Positions 32,982 through 41,285 of a stretch of DNA of 48,996 nucleotides are shown here, one piece after another. How positions within the stretch are numbered: position 1 is the stretch's first letter; the number at the start of each line of letters is the position of its first letter. A program made the translations under genes and the position numbers. Source of the stretch: Ardenticatenaceae bacterium (GTDB taxonomy: Bacteria > Chloroflexota > Anaerolineae > Promineifilales > Promineifilaceae); NCBI GenBank assembly GCA_020634215.1, contig JACKCD010000047.1:1-48996 (forward strand), given 5' to 3'. The notes beneath the pieces were generated by a model that searched no databases, was not told the origin of the DNA, and worked only from the letters and a program-made list of their open reading frames with translations.

Positions 32982-33045
32982 AGTGGAGAGTGGGGAGTAG
33001 GGAGTGGGGTGATAAACTCTCCACACCCCACTCCCTACTCCCTAC
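32982..33045. repeat. Heptad hairpin repeat, family GGAGTAG (lutC-acd spacer)
   Basis: AGTGGAGAGTGGGGAGTAGG on the left and CCACACCCCACTCCCTACTC on the right. It is the third spacer of the operon and holds a third, different heptad family. Confidence 0.88.
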
Positions 33046-33054
33046 AACACAACA

Positions 33055-34209
33055 ATGAATTTTAACCTGACCGATGAACAGCAAACATTTCGTGACGTAG
33101 TTCACAAATTTATGGCCGAGGAGTTGGCTCCTACGGCGAAAGAGACGGATGAAACGGCCGTTTTTAACTGGCCCGTCGTCAAAAAAATGGGGCCGCTGGG
33201 GCTGCTGGGGATGGAAGTGCCGGAAGAATATGGCGGCGCGGGCATGGACAGCGTGATGGCGACGATTGCCATTGAGGAGATGGGATGGGCGTGTGGCTCA
33301 ACGGCGCTGGCGATTTCGGCGCACAACAATTTGGGCATGGGGCCGATTGTGGCCTATGGCACGGAAGAACAAAAGCACAAATGGCTGCCGCCGCTGGCAA
33401 CGGGGGCGGGGCGGCTGGGCTGCCTGATGTTGACGGAGCCGGGGGCGGGGTCGGATTTGCAGAATGGGGTGCGGGTAACGGCCGTTAAAGAAGGTGATGC
33501 CTGGGTCATTGACGGCAACAAAATGTGGGCCACCAACGCCAGCATTGCCGACACCTTTGTCGTGCTGTGCCGCACCGACCCGGCCGGAGGTAGCCGCAGC
33601 CTCAGCCAAATCATCGTCCCCGCCGACACCCCCGGCATCACCATCGGCCCCGCCGAAAAGAAAATGGGGCTAAACGGCTCCCCCACCCACGCCGTCAACT
33701 TCGATAACGTCACCGTCCCCCGCGAAAATTTGCTGGGGGAGGAGGGCAAAGGGCTAACACAAACGCTGGCAACATTGACGAAGGGGCGGATTAGCATTGG
33801 GGCGTTGGCGCTGGGGCTGGCGCAAGGGGCGTATGACAAAGCGATTCGCTACGCGCAAGAGCGCGAAACCTTTGGCAAGCCAATTGGGCAGCACCAGGCG
33901 GTGCAGTTTATGCTGGCCGACATGGCAACGGAGATTCAAGCATCGCGGCTGATGTTGTATTGGGCGGCGTGGCGCAAGGATCAGGGGTTGTCTTATGCCA
34001 AAGAGGCGGGCATGGCAAAGCTGATGGCGACGGAGATGAGCGAACGGGTGACGCGCAACGCCATCCAAATTCACGGCGGCTTTGGCTATAGCCGTGAGTT
34101 TGAGGTGGAGCGAATGTACCGCGACACGCGGCTGATGTCTATTGGCGAAGGAACGAGCGAGATTTTACGGATGGTGATCGGCCGGCATTTGCTGGGATAT
34201 TACGAGTAG
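33055..34209 (+). CDS. Acyl-CoA dehydrogenase
   Basis: A 384-residue FAD-dependent acyl-CoA dehydrogenase of normal length. Visible marks are FNLTDEQQTFRDVVHKFMAEE, GMEVPEEYGGAGMD, CLMLTEPGAGSDLQ (FAD/acyl site), KMWATNA, RETFGKPIGQHQAVQFMLADMA, and the C-terminal IQIHGGFGYSREFEVERMYRD, where the Glu preceding RMYRD is the position of the catalytic base in short/medium-chain members. It oxidises acyl-CoA to enoyl-CoA and passes electrons to ETF. Enoyl-CoA hydratase (44893) and acyl-CoA synthetase (42269) in the window could serve the same pathway. Its TAG stop is part of the terminal repeat of the element at 34206. Confidence 0.95.
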   Translation: MNFNLTDEQQTFRDVVHKFMAEELAPTAKETDETAVFNWPVVKKMGPLGLLGMEVPEEYGGAGMDSVMATIAIEEMGWACGSTALAISAHNNLGMGPIVAYGTEEQKHKWLPPLATGAGRLGCLMLTEPGAGSDLQNGVRVTAVKEGDAWVIDGNKMWATNASIADTFVVLCRTDPAGGSRSLSQIIVPADTPGITIGPAEKKMGLNGSPTHAVNFDNVTVPRENLLGEEGKGLTQTLATLTKGRISIGALALGLAQGAYDKAIRYAQERETFGKPIGQHQAVQFMLADMATEIQASRLMLYWAAWRKDQGLSYAKEAGMAKLMATEMSERVTRNAIQIHGGFGYSREFEVERMYRDTRLMSIGEGTSEILRMVIGRHLLGYYE

Positions 34210-34363
34210 GGGCGTATTGCATACGCCCTGTGGCAATAGGACGCAGATTTGCCTGTACGCGAAGCAGTTGTGAAACAACATTTGCCTGATTTTTATTATC
34301 AGGTTTATCAGGTAAATCTGCGTCCCATTTTTTAGTGAACGGGCGTATGCGATGCACCCCTAC
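34206..34363. mobile_element. MITE-like 158-bp element with nested inverted repeats
   Basis: The ends GTAGGGGCGTATTGCATACG (34206 on) and CGTATGCGATGCACCCCTAC (to 34363) are inverted copies over 23 bp with ~3 mismatches. A second nested pair is GGACGCAGATTTGCC (34239-34253) and GGTAAATCTGCGTCC (34311-34325), 14 of 15 matching, with a TCAGG-rich core. No frame is large enough for a transposase. The TAG in each end is used as the stop codon of the converging gene on that side. It could also work as a two-way terminator. Confidence 0.7.
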
Positions 34364-34872
34364 AGAAAATATTCTGTGCCGCAGTAGGGGCAGCGAATGA
34401 CCCCTTTCCCAGCCAGTTCCAATTCACCGTTGCACTGCTTGCAGTGGGTCAATTCGCGCAGGCTGTTGGCCTGTTCGGAATAAAGCATCCCTTCATCCCA
34501 GTTAACATAGCCAGAAAACAGCCCCATTCCCACAAGCTGGTGGAGCCACTGCTGCACTTCGTCGCGGGTGGATTTCATTTCGATAACCAGGTCGGAAATG
34601 TGAACCTGGCCGCGTGTTTTGACGATGTTGAGCAGTTCGCGCTGTTTGGCGGCTTTGGCAGCAACGGCCGTTTCCTGCCCCCCCTTCCAGAACAGATAGC
34701 CGCCAAAGCCAAGCTGTGGCAGCACCAGCACCAACATCCCTAACAAGATTCCCAACGTCGCCGCGCCGCCCGTCAAACTCCCCTCACGATAATAAACCAG
34801 CATCAGGCTGACAACAATAATGCCAACAATGATGCCACCTGCCAGTAAGATAATGCCTAATGTTCTTCCCAT
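34360..34872 (-). CDS. Membrane protein with winged-helix-like and zinc-ribbon parts
   Basis: A 170-residue protein. Two hydrophobic segments at the N-terminus (LGIILLAGGIIVGIIVVSLMLVYY and LGILLGMLVLVLPQLGFGGYLFW). Then a ~60-residue soluble part RELLNIVKTRGQVHISDLVIEMKSTRDEVQQWLHQLVGMGLFSG that reads like a winged helix of the PCI/ScpB sort. The C-terminal zinc ribbon has two Cys pairs (CKQC and CPYC). The function is unknown. ATG 34872 is preferred; the upstream frame (to 34938) only translates the GGTAATC repeat. The stop TAG lies inside the MITE-like element. The DUF2207 gene lies upstream on the same strand. Confidence 0.75.
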   Translation of the reverse strand: MGRTLGIILLAGGIIVGIIVVSLMLVYYREGSLTGGAATLGILLGMLVLVLPQLGFGGYLFWKGGQETAVAAKAAKQRELLNIVKTRGQVHISDLVIEMKSTRDEVQQWLHQLVGMGLFSGYVNWDEGMLYSEQANSLRELTHCKQCNGELELAGKGVIRCPYCGTEYFL

Positions 34873-34878
34873 TTTTTT

Positions 34879-34966
34879 CAGTAATCGGTAATCAGTAATC
34901 GGTAATCGGTAATCGGTAATCAGCGGTAGACTGATCACTGATCACTGATCACTGATTACTGATAAC
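34879..34966. repeat. Heptad hairpin repeat, family GGTAATC, longest copy
   Basis: The left arm has six consecutive units (AGTAATC, GGTAATC, AGTAATC, then three GGTAATC). The right arm has three ACTGATC units followed by ACTGATT and ACTGATA. It fills the gap between the DUF2207 gene and the zinc-ribbon gene. Confidence 0.92.
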
Positions 34967-34970
34967 TGGA

Positions 34971-36890
34971 TCAGCCAAACCCGGCACTGCCACCGCCACC
35001 GCTGGAGCCACCGCTAAAACCACCGCTAAAGCCGCCGCTAGAGCCACCGCTGCTGCTGCTGGGCGGCGTGGATTTGAGCGTGGTGGCGGTGTTGTTGAGC
35101 ATTTGGGTCAACCCGGCCGACATGCTCGACAAGCCGCCTGTCACCCCCTTGGACATTCCTTCCAGCCCACCGGGGCCACCTTTTTCGCCGCTTGGCACGG
35201 TGGGCGTGCTGCTGCGTGAAGAGCCACTGCTGCTGCCGCCCCACCAGCCCCCCCAACCGCTGCGGCGGGGGTAGGGGTAAGGCGTGTACCAGCCGGGCGT
35301 GGGGGTCGTCGGGATTTGCTCGAATTTGTGGATCCAGGTGCGCTCTAGGCCAAAGGCAACGGCGTAGGGCAAATATTTCTCAAAAATGTCGGTGGCGGTT
35401 TGCAGGTCGCTGTATTTTTCGATGTTTTTGAGGTAGTTGATGAAGGCGTTCCATTTAACGGCCGTTTCCGTCCCCAGCACCGTCTTTTTGGGCATATGAC
35501 GGCCGGCAATCACTGTTAGCAGCCCCGTCAACCCCAACGCCCCGCCTACGCACAGTGCCGCCCCACCCAACGCCTCGCTGTCGGTGAAAATGACAAACAT
35601 GCCAATACAGCTTGCCACCCCCAGCACCATGATACCAGCCCCCAACCCGGCATAAGTCATCCGCACCGACTCCGGCGACTTGGGCAGCAGCTTGAGCTTA
35701 ACAACTTCTTCGTACAGTTGTTTGCGAATCGTGGGCAAATGCTGGGCAAACTTGTAATTCATCTCCTTGAGCGTGCGCTCATCCTTGGTCCCCAAGAGCG
35801 CCCGCAGGAAAGATTTCTCAAACGGCCGTAAATCCTTCTGCTCTTTCTCCGTCCGCGTAAAGCGGTGCGTCCGCTCCTCCTCGGTGATGGTCACATAGCC
35901 GCGCCGCGCCAAATCGAGCAAAATGGACATAATGTCGCTCATGTCTGCCTTTTCATCCACCAGCGTGCCAATCACCGCCGGAGATAGCTGATCGGGCGGC
36001 TCAGACAAATATTCCGGCACGATGAGGTCAATTTGCGGGTCGCGCCCCCGCGTGTACCACATCACCAGCACCCCCAGCGGCCCCGTAACGGCCAGAAAAA
36101 CGCCAATTGCCAAAATGAAGGTGCCAGCCACACTGCTGCGCTCTTCACGGCTTTGCCAGTCCGGTTTGGGAATATCCAGCAACCCGTGGGGAAACTGCAC
36201 GCGCACGTCAAACGAGTCGCCAACCAGCAGGGGGAAGGCGCGTTCGTAGGTGATTAAACGGCCGTTTTCCCCCACGTCAATCACCACCGTACTGTCTTCC
36301 GCCCCGCCCGTATACGCCGCCACCAAATAATCGGTTGTGTCCGTGTACTGCTGCGCCGCCACCCCCTCTGGCAGCCGAATCGTTACCCGGCTGGCCTGCA
36401 CCCGCGCCGGATGGTCGTTGGGAATGACCGTCCAATAAATCTGGTCACCTGACCCCTCGTCCAGCGTGCCTACGCGCACGCCGCCTTTGATGGTGTAGCT
36501 GAAGGTGTAGGTATGTTCCCCGACAGTCGGCTCAAAATACCAGTAGATAAAGGTTTCTGACCCCTCTTGCGTAATTTTGAACGTCCCCGGTGCGTTGGTG
36601 CTGGCCTCCGTATAATTGCGGTCGCCTTCGCGCACCTTCACATTGGTGATCCCCTCATTATTGCCGGCCGTCCCCGTGACAATGCTGCGGAAGCCATAGG
36701 TAAACGGCTCGCCAGAAAAATCAAGCGTTTGCCGTTCCACCACATCCAGATCCCCATTTTCGCGCAGTGTCATGTCAATATCCCACTGCCGCCAAAAAAA
36801 GACTTTGCTCTGAGCAAAGCTGGTTGCCGGAGCCAACAGCATCAACAGCAACAGCACCCCAATCATGTAAACAGTTGTGGATTTTTTCAT
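34971..36890 (-). CDS. DUF2207 domain membrane protein
   Basis: About 639 residues. A signal peptide (MKKSTTVYMIGVLLLLMLLAPATSFAQ) is followed by the extracellular DUF2207 beta domain (IDMTLRENGDLDVVERQTLDFSG, YGFRSIV, IYWYFEP). A membrane segment follows near 270-290, then a cytoplasmic helical domain with MSDIMSILLDLARRGYVTI, then two more membrane segments, a soluble part with FEKYLPYAVAFGLERTW, and a long Gly/Ser-rich tail ending in GGSSGGGGSAGFG. This order is the standard DUF2207 (YciQ-like) architecture; the biochemical role is unknown. ATG 36890 starts exactly at the signal peptide. Confidence 0.9.
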   Translation of the reverse strand: MKKSTTVYMIGVLLLLMLLAPATSFAQSKVFFWRQWDIDMTLRENGDLDVVERQTLDFSGEPFTYGFRSIVTGTAGNNEGITNVKVREGDRNYTEASTNAPGTFKITQEGSETFIYWYFEPTVGEHTYTFSYTIKGGVRVGTLDEGSGDQIYWTVIPNDHPARVQASRVTIRLPEGVAAQQYTDTTDYLVAAYTGGAEDSTVVIDVGENGRLITYERAFPLLVGDSFDVRVQFPHGLLDIPKPDWQSREERSSVAGTFILAIGVFLAVTGPLGVLVMWYTRGRDPQIDLIVPEYLSEPPDQLSPAVIGTLVDEKADMSDIMSILLDLARRGYVTITEEERTHRFTRTEKEQKDLRPFEKSFLRALLGTKDERTLKEMNYKFAQHLPTIRKQLYEEVVKLKLLPKSPESVRMTYAGLGAGIMVLGVASCIGMFVIFTDSEALGGAALCVGGALGLTGLLTVIAGRHMPKKTVLGTETAVKWNAFINYLKNIEKYSDLQTATDIFEKYLPYAVAFGLERTWIHKFEQIPTTPTPGWYTPYPYPRRSGWGGWWGGSSSGSSRSSTPTVPSGEKGGPGGLEGMSKGVTGGLSSMSAGLTQMLNNTATTLKSTPPSSSSGGSSGGFSGGFSGGSSGGGGSAGFG

Positions 36891-36962
36891 AACGCCATTA
36901 TGAACCAGACCGCAAGAGGTGGCAAGTAGCTGGTGAAGTCTTTTCAATGAAATGGCCGAATG

Positions 36963-37020
36963 CGGCTGGTGGCTAGTGGTTGGTGGCTGGTAAGAAGTGT
37001 CACCAGCCACCAGCCACAGA
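36963..37020. repeat. Heptad hairpin repeat, family GTGGCTG
   Basis: GGCTGGTGGCTAGTGGTTGG (units GTGGCTA, GTGGTTG, GTGGCTG) faces CACCAGCCACCAGCCAC around a short loop. It lies in the upstream region of the DUF2207 gene, next to the lipoprotein gene stop. Confidence 0.85.
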
Positions 37021-37023
37021 CTT

Positions 37024-37617
37024 TTATTTGGAAACGGCCGTTAACGGCTTGGCGTCTTCGCAAAACACAAAGCTGTTGGTGCCATTGGTGTGGTAAAAAT
37101 AATCCTTGCCATCCACGCGCAGCATAATCTGATAGCCTGATGTCAGCACTTGGGCATACATCATGCCCGGTTGCGGGCAGCCCAAACTGCTATCGCGCCA
37201 TTCGGCCGAAACAGCCTGCATCATTTCAACTGCGCTAATGTCTACCCCAAGCCGCTGGCTCAAATCTTGCGCGGCATCATTTTGCAGCTTTAGCAGCGGA
37301 TTAGGCACGCCGGGAGCGGGCATGACGCGGGGTTCGCTGGGTTCTGTGGGGGCAGATGGGGTAAGCTTGCTCAAATCAACCGTGGTTGGCTGGGATGAGG
37401 TCGCCCGTTCAACGGTGGTTTCATCATCATTCATTTCGCTTTCTCCAGATTCAGGAATGGGGGTTGGCTCCGCCATAACAGTTACAGCCAACAGAGCCGT
37501 CTCGCCTATGGTTGGAACGATGGTGGGCAAAACGGCCGTTTCTTCCACCGCCACCTGCTCCGCACCACACCCCACCAACAGCAACAGTACCCCCGCCAAT
37601 CCAAGCAAACGTTTCAT
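37024..37617 (-). CDS. Predicted lipoprotein of unknown function
   Basis: A 197-residue protein with a lipoprotein signal (MKRLLGLAGVLLLLVGCGAE, lipobox LVGC, Cys 17). A Thr/Glu/Pro-rich low-complexity stretch to about residue 105 follows. The C-terminal globular part has DLSQRLGVDISAVEMMQAVSAEW, DSSLGCPQPGMMYAQVLTSGYQIML and FVFCEDA. The C-terminal segment SLGCPQPG...GYQI is seen in small secreted proteins of Chloroflexota and Cyanobacteria, but no function is known to me. Two AACGGCCGTT copies are present (37033 near the end of the gene, 37531 near its start). Confidence 0.78.
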   Translation of the reverse strand: MKRLLGLAGVLLLLVGCGAEQVAVEETAVLPTIVPTIGETALLAVTVMAEPTPIPESGESEMNDDETTVERATSSQPTTVDLSKLTPSAPTEPSEPRVMPAPGVPNPLLKLQNDAAQDLSQRLGVDISAVEMMQAVSAEWRDSSLGCPQPGMMYAQVLTSGYQIMLRVDGKDYFYHTNGTNSFVFCEDAKPLTAVSK

Positions 37618-37632
37618 CGTTAATCTCCGTAA

Positions 37633-37677
37633 AGTGGCTGGTGGCTAGTGGTTGGTGGCCACCAGCCACCAACCACC
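37633..37677. repeat. Heptad hairpin repeat, family GTGGCTG
   Basis: Units GTGGCTG, GTGGCTA, GTGGTTG run into GTGGCCACCAGCCACCAACC with almost no loop, making a near-perfect palindrome. It fills the spacer between the methyltransferase and lipoprotein genes. Confidence 0.87.
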
Positions 37678-37680
37678 ATA

Positions 37681-38283
37681 CTACAAGCGGCGCAACCAAA
37701 ACCAGGCCGATGCCCAAGTGGCATCCTTCATTTCCGTCACGCCTCTCTCCACCCGATCCAGCACAAAACCATCGGTGAACAGAGTCAAAACGGCCGTTTC
37801 CTCCATCCCTCGTGGCCCATCCTCCTGCTCTCGCCCCACCTCCTGTAGCCGAGCATACAGCAAGTAATGGCCGCCCGACCGCAGCAAGCGGCGCAACTGA
37901 GCCGCATACCCCGCCTGCTGCGCCGCGCTCAAGGCGTGGAAACAGCCCACATCCAGTGCCAAATCATAGACCCCGGTCAGAAAGTCCAATTCGGCCACGG
38001 AAGCAGCGTGAAATTGCACCCGGTCGGCCAAATGAACGGCCGTTGCCCGTCGCTGCGCCTCGGCCACCGCCTGCGGCACAAAATCTACGCCATCTACCCG
38101 CCAGCCCAACTGCGCCAAATAAATGGCTGCCCGCCCAAAGCCACAGCCTAAATCCAGCGCCCGCCCCGGCGGCAGTTCCGCCGCCAGTGCCACCACCTCC
38201 GGCGGCGGCAGCCGGTCATCCCACGGCACCCCACCCGCCTGATACCGTTCCACAAATCGTTGAAAAGTGATTTCTTCGCTCAT
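37681..38283 (-). CDS. Class I SAM-dependent methyltransferase
   Basis: A 200-residue methyltransferase. Motif I is GRALDLGCGFGRAAIYLAQLGWRVDGVDFVPQAV, the post-I acidic residue follows in GVDF, and motif IV-like YDLALDVGCFHAL and motif VI-like LLRSGGHYLLYAR are visible. The substrate is not predictable; the short form resembles thiopurine/tellurite-resistance-type or generic methyltransferase 25 domains. ATG 38283 begins MSEEITF; the frame to 38337 has an unconserved extension that runs across a palindrome. Confidence 0.88.
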   Translation of the reverse strand: MSEEITFQRFVERYQAGGVPWDDRLPPPEVVALAAELPPGRALDLGCGFGRAAIYLAQLGWRVDGVDFVPQAVAEAQRRATAVHLADRVQFHAASVAELDFLTGVYDLALDVGCFHALSAAQQAGYAAQLRRLLRSGGHYLLYARLQEVGREQEDGPRGMEETAVLTLFTDGFVLDRVERGVTEMKDATWASAWFWLRRL

Positions 38284-38307
38284 GAGCAGAGTTATAAAAC
38301 AGGACGT

Positions 38308-38335
38308 GTCGAGACGCAAAATTTTGCGTCTCGAC
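38308..38335. repeat. Perfect 28-bp palindrome
   Basis: GTCGAGACGCAAAA and its exact reverse complement meet without a loop. A related half copy (GTGCGTCTC) follows at about 38352. It lies in the divergent spacer between the methyltransferase and the C39 gene. The GAGACGC...GCGTCTC type is reminiscent of palindromes in cyanobacterial genomes. Confidence 0.85.
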
Positions 38336-38401
38336 AAAATGGATAAAATTGTGCGTCTCTAAGAAGATCGTAAGAGGTTGCCTCTGAAAACGGCCGTTAT
38401 C

Positions 38402-38429
38402 TTGGCAACCACCTTTGGCAAGCTATAAT
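38402..38429 (+). promoter_or_regulatory. Candidate promoter for the C39 peptidase gene
   Basis: TTGGCA at 38402-38407 and a perfect TATAAT at 38424-38429 with a 16-base spacer, 24 bases before ATG 38454. An AACGGCCGTT (38389-38398) ends three bases upstream of the -35 box. Confidence 0.6.
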
Positions 38430-38453
38430 GCAGTCCGCTTACGAGCATGAGAC

Positions 38454-39215
38454 ATGATGCGTAAACTACGATTGCTTATTTTGCCACTGCTTTTGCTGAT
38501 TGGCTTGATCATCTGGCTCCTTCCCACCCTTCTCAAAACAATCCCCAGCCGCTACCTCGTTCGCCTGCCGGAACCGCTGCAGCAGCTTGGGCTGCCCGAT
38601 GACCAAACACCAATCTTGCCCACTGTTGCCAGCCCCGTCAATGCCGACGCGCTGCTGGGGGCGGGTGTGGTTCAGGCTGCCAGCTTGCCGGCCGTTGTGG
38701 CCGAACCCGCCACACCAACGGCCGTTCCTGTGGCAGGTCAAGTAGAACTGGTGGCGACAGAAACGGCCGTTCCCACCCTTGCCCCCACCGCCACCCCCTG
38801 GCCCTTCCCCGCCGCCGCCCGGCTCAACGGCATCGAGCATCAATTTCAAGAGTGGAACAACTGCGGCCCCGCCACCCTCGCCATGACCCTCAGCTACTTT
38901 CAGTTCCACGTCACCCAAAGCGACACTGCCACCTACCTTAAGCCCAATCCCGAAGACCGCAACGTTAGTCCTTACGAAATGGCGCGTTATGTCAACGAGC
39001 AAACCCCGCTTCAAGCCATCAGCCGCGCCAACGGCACCGCCGACATGCTCAAGCTGTTTGTTGCCAACAACATTCCCGTCATCATCGAATTAGGCATTGA
39101 GCCACCGGGCGAATATCGCTGGCTGGGTTGGTACGGCCACTACCTGCTCGTCGTCGCCTACGATGATCCCAGCAACGGATTTTGGGTCTATGATTCCTGG
39201 TTTGGCACCAACTGA
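38454..39215 (+). CDS. C39-family cysteine peptidase domain, membrane-anchored (truncated)
   Basis: 253 residues. One N-terminal membrane helix (LLILPLLLLIGLIIWLLPTLL), a Pro/Thr/Val-rich linker, then a C39_2-type peptidase domain from about 120. Cys is in WNNCGPATLAMTLSYF, His in WYGHYLLVVAYDD and Asp in VYDSWFG, so the catalytic set is intact. In full-length relatives TPR repeats follow this domain. Here a stop comes immediately after YDSWFGTN and the TPR part persists only as frameshifted remains to 39754, so the protein is truncated. It may still fold as a peptidase domain. Confidence 0.8.
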   Translation: MMRKLRLLILPLLLLIGLIIWLLPTLLKTIPSRYLVRLPEPLQQLGLPDDQTPILPTVASPVNADALLGAGVVQAASLPAVVAEPATPTAVPVAGQVELVATETAVPTLAPTATPWPFPAAARLNGIEHQFQEWNNCGPATLAMTLSYFQFHVTQSDTATYLKPNPEDRNVSPYEMARYVNEQTPLQAISRANGTADMLKLFVANNIPVIIELGIEPPGEYRWLGWYGHYLLVVAYDDPSNGFWVYDSWFGTN

Positions 39216-39754
39216 CACGCCCATAAAACGCTGACCGTGACGGCGCAGGCTTTCTTACGGAAACGCGCTGGCGCGGGATTGGCGCACTTTAACCACAGCT
39301 TCACATCGTTTATCAGCCGGAACAGGCAAAATGGCCGCTGCCATCATTGAAAACAACATGGACGGTACCGCCAGCGAAACAATTTGCGCCAGAAAGCACA
39401 AACAGAAGCGGCGCAGGGCAACAACGCCTTTTTCTGGTTTAACCTCGGCACCGTCTACAACGCCCTCGGCCAATACGGCAAGCCGCCACGGCGGCTTTGA
39501 TCGAGCACGCGCCATCGGTCTGCCCTGGCGGATGCTTTAACCATCGGTTTGGCTACGAGACTGTAATACCGGGTGGGCGCTATGATGATGTTGTTTTATT
39601 GGCCGATGTGACAATGATGAAGGATCAGCTATATTTGAAATCTTTTTTATTACAAGGTTTGGCACTGCAAGCGCAAGGCGACACCGGCGGAGCAATCGCT
39701 CTCTTTAATGAGACGGGTCGCTGCCCCTACTTTGAACCGGCAGCAGTGGCGTAG
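39216..39754 (+). pseudogene. Frameshifted TPR C-terminal remains of the C39 gene
   Basis: Fragments of the lost C-terminus can be read in different frames: AQGNNAFFWFNLGTVYNALG at about 39410-39470, RARAIGLPWRML at about 39503-39537, GRYDDVVLLADVTMM, then GLALQAQGDTGGAIALFNET before 39754. Together they form a TPR-type tail with at least two frameshifts. No start or ribosome site supports separate genes here. Confidence 0.75.
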
Positions 39755-39757
39755 CAC

Positions 39758-39842
39758 TAATCAGTAAACAGTAAACGATAATCCAGTGTCTTTTGGAGAC
39801 TGATTACTGTTTACCGATTACCGATTACCGATTACTGATTCA
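39758..39842. repeat. Heptad hairpin repeat, family GGTAATC
   Basis: AATCAGTAAACAGTAAACGA on the left, and ACTGATT, ACTGTTT, then three ACCGATT units and ACTGATT on the right. It lies between the two decayed C39 copies. Confidence 0.88.
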
Positions 39843-39843
39843 T

Positions 39844-41217
39844 ATGAACAAACGAACGCGAAACATCATCACTGCTGGTTGTGATCTTGCAGGTTCTTGC
39901 CTTCTCATCGGGGGCTGCTGGTTGCCAGCGACCGTTCAGCCATCCAGCCGCTATCGGGTGGCACTGGCCGAGCAGTATTATCCGTCGGTTGGCAGAAATG
40001 GCCGAAGGGTTATTGAGCGCGTGGCTCCGGTGGCAACGGCACTCGCAAACGCCGCCGCCCAAGCCTCGGCGGAAGAGGTGGATTTGGGGGCGTTGATTGG
40101 GACGCAGGTGGAACCAACGTAGTTCCCCACCGTCCACCACCTTCACCCCGAACCAACAGCGGTTGTGGTGGAAGAAACGGCCGTTGATGCCACCCCCTGC
40201 CCTGCCACCGATGAACCCACACCACCGTTGAACCTACGCCTGGCTACCCCCCTCCAGTGATGGCTCAGGTGCCGGCTCAAAGGCATTGAACCGGTACGCC
40301 AAACCTTTAGCAACTGCGGCCCGCCGTCTGGTTGAGTTACATGAACTACGGCTCCGCAATCACCAGGGAAGAAGTCGCCTCTTATCTCAAACCCAACCCC
40401 GAAGACCGCAACGTGAGTCCCTGGCAAATTGCCGATTATGTCAACGAGACGACCTTTGGGCAGTTCAAAGCGGGTGCTTACGCTGGTGGCAACCTAGAAA
40501 TGTAAACAGTTTGTCGCTGTGGGCTGCCGTCGTCATCGAAGGACTGTACTAACGTGACCGCGCCCCCAGCTGTGGGGTCGTACCTCACTGTCTTTGGTTA
40601 TGATGACGACAAGGAAGAAATGTACAGCCTCGACACCTATAAACTTACGCTGACGGCAGCGGGCAGGGTGGACAGCTATGGGGACATTGAATTGGCAGTA
40701 GCAGCGGTTTAACTATACCTTCTACGTGGTCTATGAGCCGCAGCAAGGGGCATATCAGCCAATTTTGGGGTAAAATGTTGGTTGAAGGTTCACCATGGCG
40801 CTTCGGCGCCGCTACCGTGGCCAGAACAACAAACCCGCGAGAACCGGACAACGCTTTTTCTGGTTTAACGTTGGCACCAATCGGCAATTGGGCAAGATAA
40901 CGGGGGCAACAATATTATCAGGGGGGGCTCAAGCGTTTGACAAGCGCGAAATTGGCCTGCCGCGCATGTTGTGGTACCAGTTCAGCCGTATTTAGCTTAT
41001 CTAAAAACAGGACGCTATCAGGATATTGTGGATGCTGGCCGATGCCACGCTGGAAACGCAGGGCGGGCGCAACGTTGAAGAGACTTACTTGTACAAAGGT
41101 CACGCCCTCATTTCTCAGGGAAATGTAACCGGCGCGGCTGAAGCCTACCGCGAAGCACTACGCGCCAACGCCAATTTTTACCCGGCACAAATTGCCCTCG
41201 ATTCGATTGGGGGATAA
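39844..41217 (+). pseudogene. Second, heavily decayed C39 peptidase/TPR gene
   Basis: A second copy of the same gene type, broken by many stops and shifts. Readable pieces in order are an N-terminal hydrophobic start (39844), a Thr/Pro linker with an AACGGCCGTT at 40176, KGIEPVRQTFSNCGPP (catalytic Cys region), SYLKPNPEDRNVSPWQIADY (about 40380-40440), LTVFGYDDDKEEMYSLDTYK, FFWFNVGTN, KTGRYQDIVDA, then LADATLETQGGRNVEETYLYKGHALISQGNVTGAAEAY in two frames to 41217. The parts match copy 1 and its lost tail, so the two arose by tandem duplication and both have decayed, this one further. Confidence 0.82.
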
Positions 41218-41222
41218 AGAGC

Positions 41223-41285
41223 GTGGAGAGTAGGGAGTGGGGAGTGGGCAGTTCTACACCCCACGCCCCACTCCCCACTCCCTAC
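41223..41285. repeat. Heptad hairpin repeat, family GGAGTAG
   Basis: GTGGAGAGTAGGGAGTGGGG on the left and CCCCACGCCCCACTCCCCAC on the right. It touches the stop codon of the asparaginase gene. Confidence 0.88.

Noticed and set aside
39331..39754. Two separate small genes (39331-39540 and 39497-39754)
   Set aside because: Both read fragments of the TPR tail of the C39 gene in different frames; no independent start signals.
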